12,125 bases of DNA. Origin: an uncultured Actinomycetes bacterium (lineage in GTDB: Bacteria; Actinomycetota; Acidimicrobiia; IMCC26256; PALSA-555). Under the pieces are notes generated by a model. That model did not search any database. It was not told where the DNA came from and was given only the letters and a program-made list of their open reading frames with translations. This document shows positions 1 through 6,246 of this stretch, piece after piece (within the stretch, counting starts at the first letter, position 1; each line of letters starts with the position of its first letter). A program made the translations under genes and the position numbers. Location: contig CALEYV010000054.1 of NCBI GenBank assembly GCA_937927875.1, positions 1 to 12,125 on the forward strand, given 5' to 3'.

Positions 1-43
1 TTTCTGCCTGTCTCGTGGGCTCGGAGATGTGTATAAGAGACAG
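1..43 (+). other. Illumina Nextera (Tn5) P7-side adapter left on contig end, non-genomic
   Basis: Positions 10-43 match the Nextera read-2 transposase adapter. Its last 19 bases (25-43), AGATGTGTATAAGAGACAG, are the Tn5 mosaic end. Positions 2-9, TTCTGCCT, match the i7 index N703 as written in the adapter oligo, and the T at position 1 fits the last base of the P7 sequence. The identifications are from memory of the commercial oligos. Genomic sequence begins at 44, so anything that reads through 1-43 is artefact, and the coding frame merely happens to stay open across it. This is a library remnant, not a native Tn5/IS50 end. Confidence 0.97.
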
Positions 44-772
44 GCGCCGGACGCGGGGCCGACCGCGGTGGTGCCGTTCTCGAACATCCGTCGACGCACC
101 GCCGAGCACATGGTGCGGTCCAAGGCGACGAGCGCGCACGTGTACACCTCGATGGAGGTCGACTTCGAGCGCATCGCGCGCGTCCGGGCCGAGCACCAGG
201 GTCAGTGGACGGCGAGCGAGGGGTTCTCGCTCACGTACCTGCCGTTCGTCGCCCGCGCCTTCGGCACCGTCGTCGCGCAGTATCCGTACGTCAACGCCAG
301 CGTCGGCGATGACGCGCTCCTCGTGCACGAGGCGGTGAATCTGGGGATCGCCGTCGACCTCGACTTCCAGGGGCTCGTGGCGCCGGTCATCCGCGGCGCC
401 GACGGCAAGCAGCTGCGGCTCCTGGCGCGCGAGATCCGCGACCTCGCCGATCGGGCCCGCAACAAGCAGCTCATGCCGGACGAGGTCCTCGGCGCGACGT
501 TCACGATCACCAACCCTGGCCCGTACGGGACGTTCATGACGCTCCCGATCATCAGCCAGCCCCAGGTCGCGATCCTGTCGACCGACGGCATCCGGAAGCG
601 CCCGACCGTCGTGACCGGTCCCGACGGCGACGATGTCATCGCCGTCCGCCACACCGGCCTGCTCGCCCTCACCTGGGACCACCGCGCCTTCGACGGCGCG
701 TACGCCGCCGCCTTCCTGCAGGCTCTCCAGCACGAGCTCGAGAACCGCGACTGGGCGGCGGAGCTGTATTGA
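44..772 (+). CDS. 2-oxo acid dehydrogenase E2 subunit (dihydrolipoamide acyltransferase), C-terminal catalytic domain, 5'-truncated
   Basis: This is the 242-residue C-terminal part of an E2 acyltransferase, which moves an acyl group from the lipoyl arm to CoA in the 2-oxoglutarate, pyruvate or branched-chain dehydrogenase complex in the cytoplasm. The family's active-site block TWDHRAFDG is present near the C-terminus, with the catalytic His at fragment residue 213 and Asp at 217. Also visible are the typical VNLGIAVD, GLVAPVIRGAD and TITNPGPYG segments and the ISQPQVAIL strand of the trimer core. The lipoyl domain(s), the E1/E3-binding domain and the start lie beyond the contig end. The stop TGA overlaps the next gene's TTG start by 4 nt. 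Which 2-oxo acid complex it serves cannot be decided from this fragment; the succinyl (SucB-type) or branched-chain type is more likely than a classic PDH E2. Family assignment is secure, substrate is not. Confidence 0.93.
   Translation, partial: APDAGPTAVVPFSNIRRRTAEHMVRSKATSAHVYTSMEVDFERIARVRAEHQGQWTASEGFSLTYLPFVARAFGTVVAQYPYVNASVGDDALLVHEAVNLGIAVDLDFQGLVAPVIRGADGKQLRLLAREIRDLADRARNKQLMPDEVLGATFTITNPGPYGTFMTLPIISQPQVAILSTDGIRKRPTVVTGPDGDDVIAVRHTGLLALTWDHRAFDGAYAAAFLQALQHELENRDWAAELY
757..763 (+). promoter_or_regulatory. Ribosome binding site for the lipB-lipA gene
   Basis: GGCGGAG lies inside the last codons of the E2 gene, 5 nt before the TTG at 769. It is a reasonable Shine-Dalgarno match at normal spacing and is the main reason for choosing this rare TTG start. 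The start also overlaps the E2 stop (TTGA), which suggests translational coupling. Confidence 0.5.
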
Positions 773-2391
773 CCGGTCCGCTGCGGGTCCGGTGGCTCGG
801 GCGAGTCCGCTACCAAGAGGCGGACACGCTCCAGCGAGCGCTGCACGCGCGGGCCGCCGACGACTACCTGCTGCTGCTCGAGCACGAGCCCGTCTACACG
901 CTCGGGACGCGAGCCGACCCCACCCATGTCCTGGTCCCGCCGGCCTCGGTCGGCGCCGCCCTCGTGCGCACCGACCGCGGCGGCGACGTCACGTACCACG
1001 GACCCGGCCAGCTCGTCGGCTACCCGATCGTCTGCATCCCCGGCTGGGGCGACGGCATCCGCGACGTCGTGGGCTACGTCCGGCGGCTCGAGTCGGTGCT
1101 CATCGCCGCCCTGGCCGATCTCGGCGTCGATGCCGGCCGCCGGACCGGGCTCACCGGCGTGTGGGTCGGCGACGAGAAGGTCGCCGCCATCGGCGTCCGC
1201 GTGGCCCGAGGCCGGACCCGCCACGGCTTCGCGCTGAACGTCGATCCCGACCTCACCATGTTCGAGCACATCATCCCGTGCGGGATCGTCGGGAAGGGCG
1301 TGACCTCCCTGGCAAAGCTGCTCGGCCGCGCGCCGACGATGACGACGGTGACCGACGCGGTCACCAGCCGGTTCGCGGCCGAGTTCGGCTACGGCACCAT
1401 CGAGCGCCAGCGCGTCGCGGGTCGATCGTCGGAACCCGCGCCCGGGGCCCGGCCGAACGAGCGACCCGCGCACCTGCGGCTGCGGCAGGCCGGCGTCGAC
1501 GTCCCCGAGGAAGACACGACGTTTCGGCGCCCGGCCTGGATGCGGGTGCGCGCCGACCTCGGCGGCGAGTACCGCAGCATGAAGCGGCTGATGCGCAGCC
1601 TCGACCTCAACACGGTCTGTGAAGAGGCGGGGTGCCCGAACATCTACGAGTGCTGGAGCGACCGCACGGCCACGTTCATGCTCCTCGGCTCCCGCTGCAC
1701 CCGTGCCTGTGGCTTCTGCCTTGTCGACACCCGCCGGCCGCTGCCGCTCGACGAGGCCGAGCCGGAGCGGGTGGCGGAGGCGGTCGCCGCCCTCGGCCTG
1801 GCCCACGCGGTGGTCACCAGCGTCGCCCGCGACGACCAGCCGGACGGCGGCGCGGCGATCTTCGCGTCGACGATCCGCGCCATCCGCGCCCGCGCGCCCG
1901 GGACCGCGGTCGAGGTTCTCATCCCGGACTGCAAGGGCGACCCGAGCTCGCTCGACGTCATCTTCGAGGCCCGGCCCGACGTGCTGAACCACAACCTCGA
2001 GACGGTGGCCCGCCTGCAGCGGGCGGCTCGCCCGAACGCCGGGTACGCGCGCTCGCTCGGGGTTCTCGCTCGCGCCGCCGACCGCGGCCTGCTCACGAAG
2101 TCCGGCCTGATCGTCGGGTTCGGCGAGACGCTCGACGAGCTGCGGGGCGCGATCGCCGACCTGCGCGCGGTCGGGGTCAACGTCCTCACCGTCGGGCAAT
2201 ACCTGCGCCCGTCGGCCGACCACCTGCCTATCGTGCGCTGGTGGACGCCGGACGAGTTCGATCGGCTCGCCGACTACGCCCGCGGGCTCGGGTTCACGCA
2301 CGTGGAGGCGGGGCCGCTCGTCCGCTCCAGCTACCACGCCCGTCGCGCGACGACGGCGTCATCGGCGCCCGTCACCGCGGCGGCGTCGTGA
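769..2391 (+). CDS. lipB-lipA: Fused octanoyltransferase-lipoyl synthase (LipB-LipA)
   Basis: This 540-residue single chain carries both lipoyl assembly enzymes. Residues about 4-212 are LipB, which transfers octanoate from acyl carrier protein to the lipoyl-domain lysine. It shows RGGDVTYHGPGQLVGYP (70-86), the catalytic Lys137 (GDEKVAAIG) and Cys171 (IIPCGI). Residues about 213-252 are an Arg/Pro/Ala-rich linker. Residues about 253-528 are LipA, a radical-SAM enzyme that inserts two sulfurs. It has auxiliary-cluster Cys284/289/295 (CX4CX5C), radical-SAM Cys310/314/317 (CX3CX2C), and RSSYHA at 519-524, whose serine is the known cluster ligand. All catalytic residues of both halves are intact. 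There is no in-frame ATG, GTG or TTG between the LipB core and Met258, which is already inside LipA, so two separate proteins from this frame look unlikely. The gene overlaps its probable substrate's gene (E2) by 4 nt. The enzyme identities are secure; that the protein stays fused in the cell is inferred. Confidence 0.95.
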   Translation: MTGPLRVRWLGRVRYQEADTLQRALHARAADDYLLLLEHEPVYTLGTRADPTHVLVPPASVGAALVRTDRGGDVTYHGPGQLVGYPIVCIPGWGDGIRDVVGYVRRLESVLIAALADLGVDAGRRTGLTGVWVGDEKVAAIGVRVARGRTRHGFALNVDPDLTMFEHIIPCGIVGKGVTSLAKLLGRAPTMTTVTDAVTSRFAAEFGYGTIERQRVAGRSSEPAPGARPNERPAHLRLRQAGVDVPEEDTTFRRPAWMRVRADLGGEYRSMKRLMRSLDLNTVCEEAGCPNIYECWSDRTATFMLLGSRCTRACGFCLVDTRRPLPLDEAEPERVAEAVAALGLAHAVVTSVARDDQPDGGAAIFASTIRAIRARAPGTAVEVLIPDCKGDPSSLDVIFEARPDVLNHNLETVARLQRAARPNAGYARSLGVLARAADRGLLTKSGLIVGFGETLDELRGAIADLRAVGVNVLTVGQYLRPSADHLPIVRWWTPDEFDRLADYARGLGFTHVEAGPLVRSSYHARRATTASSAPVTAAAS

Positions 2392-2418
2392 GCGGCCCGC
2401 TGCCCGCCGGACGCTGAG

Positions 2419-2976
2419 ATGGGCCGCGTCCTCGACGAGATCACGCCCGAGATCGCCTCGTTCCTCGCCGCCCAGCACCTGTTCTTCGTCGCCACCGCAC
2501 CCACCGGCGACGGTCACATCAACTGCTCGCCGAAGGGGCTCGACACCTTCACCGTGATCGATCCCCACCACGTCGCGTACCTCGACCTCACCGGGAGCGG
2601 CATCGAGACCGCCGCCCACCTGCGCGACAACGGTCGGATCACCCTCATGTTCTGCGCCTTCGAGGACAAGCCGAACATCGTCCGGCTGTACGGGCGGGGC
2701 GAGGTGCTCGACCTCGCCGCACCGGATGCCGCCGACCTCCTGGACCGGTGGTCCGCGTACCCCGGGGCCCGCAGCGTGATCCGGGTCGAGGTGACGCGCG
2801 TCTCGACGTCGTGCGGCTACGCCGTCCCGCTCCTGCGCTACGAGGGTGAGCGGTCGCGGCTCATCGAGTGGGCCGAGCACAAGGGTCCCGACGGCGTCCG
2901 GGAGTACCGGGCCGACCAGAACACCGAGAGCATCGACGGCCTGCCCGGCCTGCCCGGTTTGGCGGCGGGCCGCTGA
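2419..2976 (+). CDS. Pyridoxamine 5'-phosphate oxidase (PPOX)-fold family protein
   Basis: This 185-residue protein resembles the split-barrel flavin-binding PPOX superfamily, in the branch often annotated 'pyridoxamine 5'-phosphate oxidase family protein'. Recognisable parts are the first barrel strands FFVATAPTG (22-30), the INCSPKG turn (34-40), AYLDLTGSG (53-61), the helix and strand NGRITLMFCAFEDKP (71-85), RLYGRGEVL (89-97), and the family's C-terminal NTESIDGLPGLP (168-179). The substrate is unknown. These proteins bind FMN, F420 or a related cofactor, and the sequence alone does not say which. It lies 27 nt after lipB-lipA with no convincing ribosome binding site, and its TGA overlaps the next ATG by one base. 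A role in vitamin B6 synthesis should not be assumed, since true PdxH has a different, longer sequence. Confidence 0.85.
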   Translation: MGRVLDEITPEIASFLAAQHLFFVATAPTGDGHINCSPKGLDTFTVIDPHHVAYLDLTGSGIETAAHLRDNGRITLMFCAFEDKPNIVRLYGRGEVLDLAAPDAADLLDRWSAYPGARSVIRVEVTRVSTSCGYAVPLLRYEGERSRLIEWAEHKGPDGVREYRADQNTESIDGLPGLPGLAAGR

Positions 2977-4058
2977 TGTACCGGCCGCGGATCGACCGAG
3001 CCCGCGCCCGCATGGCCGACGTCGGGGTGGACGCGCTCTGCCTGTCGGTCGGTCCCGACCTCCCCTACCTGACCGGGTACACGGCCATGCCGCTCGAGCG
3101 GCTCACGATGCTCGTGCTGCCACGGGACGGCGAGGCGGTGCTCGTCGTCCCCGAGCTCGAGGCCCCGCGCGTGGCCGACCCGGCGGGCGCGTTCGCGATC
3201 CGGCCGTGGGCCGAGACCGAGGACCCGATCCGGCTGGTGGCGGCCCTGGTCCCGGACGCCGGCGTGGCCGCGATCGGCGACCAGACCTGGGCCCGGTTCG
3301 TGCTCGCGCTCGAGGCCGCGCTCCCGAAGGTGCGCTTCGTCCCCGCCAACCAGGTGACCGCCCCGCTGCGGATGGTGAAGGACGCGGCCGAGATCGAGGC
3401 CCTCCAGCGGGCCGCGACCGCGGTCGACGAGATCGCGCTGGCGCTCCGGGACCGGCCGTTCGGCGGTCGCCAGGAGCGTGACGTGGCCCGGGAGGTCGTG
3501 GAGCGGATGCTCGACCTCGGGCACGAGCGAGCGAACTTCGCGATCGTCGCGTCGGGACCGAACGGTGCCAGCCCACACCACGAGCCGGCGGGCCGGGTCA
3601 TCGAGCCGGGCGACGTCGTCGTCTGCGACTTCGGCGGGACGATGGACGGCTACTGCTCCGACATCACCCGCATGTACGCGGTCGGGGACCCGGAGCCCCA
3701 GATCCGAGACGACTACGCGGTGCTGCAGGAGGCGCAGGAGGCCGCGGTCCGGGCCGCGACCGTCGGCACCGCGTGCGCCGAGGTCGACGCGGTCGCCCGC
3801 GGCGTCCTCGCGTCGGCTGGCCTCGACGGGTTCTTCGTGCACCGGACCGGGCATGGCATCGGGATGGAGGCCCACGAGGACCCCTACCTCGTGGCCGGGA
3901 ACGCGGGGCCGCTCGAGCCCGGGCATGCGTTCAGCGTTGAGCCCGGTGTCTACCGACCGGGGCGGTTCGGCCTCCGCTTGGAGGACATCGTGGTCGCGAC
4001 CGAGGACGGGCCACGGCGGCTCAACGACGCGCCTCGGGACCTCGCCATCGTCGGCTGA
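2976..4058 (+). CDS. M24 family metallopeptidase (Xaa-Pro dipeptidase/aminopeptidase type)
   Basis: This 360-residue cytoplasmic peptidase has a creatinase-like N-terminal domain (about 1-130) and a pita-bread catalytic domain (about 135-355). The five expected dinuclear-metal ligands are present: Asp218 (CDFGG), Asp229 (CSDITR), His293 (HRTGHGIG), Glu322 (VEPGVY) and Glu336 (RLEDIV). His201/His202 sit where substrate-binding histidines are expected. Family members cleave X-Pro bonds, releasing proline or an N-terminal residue. The ATG at 2976 overlaps the preceding TGA by one base (TGATG), which marks it as coupled. An open frame extends further upstream to 2868, but that part reads inside the PPOX gene and has no family similarity. 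Creatinase or methionine aminopeptidase are alternatives within M24, but the two-domain layout favours a Pro-specific enzyme. Confidence 0.92.
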   Translation: MYRPRIDRARARMADVGVDALCLSVGPDLPYLTGYTAMPLERLTMLVLPRDGEAVLVVPELEAPRVADPAGAFAIRPWAETEDPIRLVAALVPDAGVAAIGDQTWARFVLALEAALPKVRFVPANQVTAPLRMVKDAAEIEALQRAATAVDEIALALRDRPFGGRQERDVAREVVERMLDLGHERANFAIVASGPNGASPHHEPAGRVIEPGDVVVCDFGGTMDGYCSDITRMYAVGDPEPQIRDDYAVLQEAQEAAVRAATVGTACAEVDAVARGVLASAGLDGFFVHRTGHGIGMEAHEDPYLVAGNAGPLEPGHAFSVEPGVYRPGRFGLRLEDIVVATEDGPRRLNDAPRDLAIVG

Positions 4059-4069
4059 CCGAGCTGCCC

Positions 4070-4852
4070 ATGCGCCTCGATGTGTCGACGGTGCTCCTGC
4101 AGTGGGCCGCCGGCGGGCTGCTCGGGGGCTGGTGCACGACCCGGCGCCGCGTGGTGGGTACGGGCTACGGCTGGCTGTTCCGAGGCGTCTTCGTGGTGCT
4201 GGGGGCCGGCGGCACGGCGGCGGCGGTGACGGCGTCGAGCCACGGCGTCGGCGACGCGGTCCGGATCGGGGGCGGGGCGGCGATGGTCGCCTTGGCCGTC
4301 GCCGCGATCGCGGTGTCGGTCCAGCGCCGGCGCAACCCGGTGTCCGACCGCGAGCGGGGCTTCCCGCCCCTGCTCGACCTCGCCGGCCCGGTGGCCGGGA
4401 CCATCGCGCTCCTCGGCGCGGCGCGAGTCGTCGGCGGTCCCTACGCGCTGTCGGCCGGTCGGCTGCTGGTCGGCGCCGTCTTCCTCGGGCTCGTCACCGA
4501 CGCCATGCTGCTCGGCCACTGGTACCTCGTACAGCCGGGCCTGTCGCGCGACCCGATCAAAGAGCTCGTCCGCCTGGTGGTGTGGGTCTGGCCGCTAGAG
4601 GTGGCGCTGCTCCTCGTGCCGACCGGGATGATCAGCGTGCTCGACGGGCGCATCGACGACGGGTACGGCGGCCTGCTGGGATGGACGTGGGTCCTCAGCG
4701 CGCTCACGACGCTCGGCCTCGCCCTCCTGGCCCGCCGCGCGCTCGACGAGCCGTACTACTCGGCGGTGATGGCCACGACCGGCCTGCTCTACCTGGCCAT
4801 CCTGACCGCCTTCGGAACCGACGTCCTCGCCCGCGCGCTGCTCGCCAGCTGA
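4070..4852 (+). CDS. Multi-pass integral membrane protein of unknown function
   Basis: I do not recognise a family for this 260-residue protein. Hydrophobic stretches at about 5-23, 34-54, 65-85, 100-120, 130-153, 166-188, 203-221 and 229-254 suggest seven or eight membrane helices. Basic loops (RRR at 25-27, RRR at 86-88, RR at 222-223) probably face the cytoplasm. There is no separate signal peptide or soluble domain. The segment around 140-160 carries buried polar residues (Asp144, His150 in MLLGHWYLV), followed by VVWVWPLE at 170-177, so a cofactor or ion site is possible but unproven. The gene starts 11 nt after the M24 peptidase stop, with no clear ribosome binding site, and is the last gene on the plus strand before the convergent rhamnose operon. 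The coding call is supported by composition, start position and coherent membrane topology. Confidence 0.8.
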   Translation: MRLDVSTVLLQWAAGGLLGGWCTTRRRVVGTGYGWLFRGVFVVLGAGGTAAAVTASSHGVGDAVRIGGGAAMVALAVAAIAVSVQRRRNPVSDRERGFPPLLDLAGPVAGTIALLGAARVVGGPYALSAGRLLVGAVFLGLVTDAMLLGHWYLVQPGLSRDPIKELVRLVVWVWPLEVALLLVPTGMISVLDGRIDDGYGGLLGWTWVLSALTTLGLALLARRALDEPYYSAVMATTGLLYLAILTAFGTDVLARALLAS

Positions 4853-4926
4853 CCCCGTGTTTGAGGGCGGCGCCACCGTTCGGACCCGGCTCGAGAAGTC
4901 GGGCCCGTCGGCGCGTGCGCGCGGGT

Positions 4927-6246
4927 CTAGAGGCTGGGCTCCGCGCGCGGGCGTCGGAGCCCCCGCCGGCGGTCCCGCCATCGGGAGCCCAGCATTCGTG
5001 GCGCCCGCACCGCGTAGCCCGCGAGCGCTCGGAGCCGCCCGCGGACCAACCGGCTCCGGGGCCGGCCGGCGTGCAGGAGCGGGCTGACGACGTCGCGACG
5101 TGCGTACGACGCCGTCGTCGCCAGGTAGCGCACGAGGGCTCGAAGCACCGAGCGGAAGGGCGCGTGGCGCGTCAGCACGAGCAGCCGGTTCCGCTCGTCG
5201 AAGTAGTGCTTGCGCGCCGAGTGCGCGTCCGACGTCGCGGCGTGCAGGTGCCGGACCGTCGACTCGGGCACGTAGCGGTAGCGCCAGCCCCGCCGGCGGC
5301 CGCGCCACGCCAGCTCGAGGTCCTCGTAATAGAGGAAGAGGCGCTCGTCGAGGAGCCCGACGTCGTCGAGGTACTCGCGACGCAGCAGCACCGCGCCGCC
5401 GCACCAGGCGAAGATGTCCTGGCCGGCGTCGAAGCGCCCGTCGTCCGGTTCGAGGTACCCGCGGTCGGCGCCGTACCCACCGGCCACGAGGTCGGTGCCG
5501 ACGTTGTTGACGATCGTGCGCGCCGGGCCGGTGAGCGGGACGTCGTGCCAGGCCGGCTCGGCTCCCATCTCGACGTCGGCGCCGTCGGGGCCCGAGGCGA
5601 CGCGGGCGTGGATCGGGGACGGCGCGGCGAGCCGGAGCTCACCGTGGCGGGGGCCGTCTGACGACACCGGCAGTCGCAGCTCGGCGGACGCCCCGGTCCA
5701 TTCGCCGCGGTCCGGCGCCGGGTCGCGGCCCCAGAAGCCGCGCACGAGCTGGGCCCGTCCCCAGACGTCGACGCCGTCCACGCGGGCCCCGGTGACGAAG
5801 GTGCCGAGGTCTCGCCGGTCCCCCCGCCCGGGCCGGTGGGTGGGCGCCTCGATCGTGAGGTCCACGAAGCGGTCGGCGAACACGATCTTCGGACTCGCGG
5901 CGCCGAGCCCGGGGTCGTGCTCGAGCGCGCCGAGGAGCGGCCCCAGCCAGCCCGGCTCGACGGTGGCGTCGTTGTTGACGAGCGCCACGAACGGCGCGTC
6001 GGGGAGAGCGGCGATGCCGAGGTTGCAGCCGCCGGCAAAGCCCCGGTTCGTCGGGCTCTCGACGACCGTGATCGCCGGCAGCTCGACGCGGACGCGGGAT
6101 GCGATCCCGTCGGTCGATGCGTTGTCGACCAGCACGACCGTGAGCACCGCGTCACCCTCGGTCGCCAGGAGGCTACGGAGGCAGCTGAGCGTCTGCTCGC
6201 CGCCGTTGTAGTTGAGGACGACCGCTCCGACGCGCGTCCCGGTCAC
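4927..6246 (-). CDS. Family 2 glycosyltransferase, probable rhamnosyltransferase
   Basis: This 439-residue GT-A enzyme probably uses the dTDP-L-rhamnose made by the four genes upstream of it. Its motifs are VGAVVLNYNGG (6-16), VLVDNASTDG (38-47), NRGFAGGCNLGI (67-78) and LVNNDA (89-94, the DXD-equivalent). After a long gap come WCGGAVLLRREYLDDVGLLDE (281-301, signature CGGAV) and LYYEDLELAWRGR (305-317, the catalytic-base ED region). Residues about 127-270 form a beta-rich stretch inserted between the two motif blocks and longer than in simple GT2 enzymes. The last 80 residues are very basic, suggesting membrane association. The start is GTG at 6246, overlapping the rmlD stop (GTGA). A frame open far upstream reads through rmlD and is not part of the gene. 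The acceptor is unknown; WbbL-like cell-wall or polysaccharide transfer is possible. Confidence 0.88.
   Translation of the reverse strand: MTGTRVGAVVLNYNGGEQTLSCLRSLLATEGDAVLTVVLVDNASTDGIASRVRVELPAITVVESPTNRGFAGGCNLGIAALPDAPFVALVNNDATVEPGWLGPLLGALEHDPGLGAASPKIVFADRFVDLTIEAPTHRPGRGDRRDLGTFVTGARVDGVDVWGRAQLVRGFWGRDPAPDRGEWTGASAELRLPVSSDGPRHGELRLAAPSPIHARVASGPDGADVEMGAEPAWHDVPLTGPARTIVNNVGTDLVAGGYGADRGYLEPDDGRFDAGQDIFAWCGGAVLLRREYLDDVGLLDERLFLYYEDLELAWRGRRRGWRYRYVPESTVRHLHAATSDAHSARKHYFDERNRLLVLTRHAPFRSVLRALVRYLATTASYARRDVVSPLLHAGRPRSRLVRGRLRALAGYAVRAPRMLGSRWRDRRRGLRRPRAEPSL

Noticed and set aside
25..43. Tn5 mosaic end as evidence of a native transposon
   Set aside because: It is preceded by the Nextera read-2 adapter and an index sequence and sits at the contig end, so it is library-derived.
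202..2337. 711-codon open frame on the minus strand
   Set aside because: It is antisense to the E2 and lipB-lipA genes, whose plus-strand products have full catalytic motifs. The translation is Arg/Ala/Gly-rich with no family pattern, as expected for very high GC.
769..2391. Fusion caused by assembly or sequencing error
   Set aside because: The frame is continuous with all catalytic residues on both sides and normal codon use through the linker. A short-read library rarely produces indels in non-homopolymer sequence. It still deserves read-level confirmation.
2868..2975. Upstream extension of the M24 peptidase
   Set aside because: It lies inside the PPOX gene in another frame. The family's N-terminus begins at the ATG at 2976.
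4853..4926. Terminator between the convergent membrane protein and glycosyltransferase genes
   Set aside because: Only a 4-5 bp stem (CCCGG...TCGGG) around a 9-nt loop was found and there is no T-run, so it was too weak to list.
3478..5661. 727-codon open frame on the plus strand
   Set aside because: It overlaps the M24 peptidase and membrane protein out of frame and runs antisense to the glycosyltransferase. The product is Arg/Ser/Pro-rich filler.
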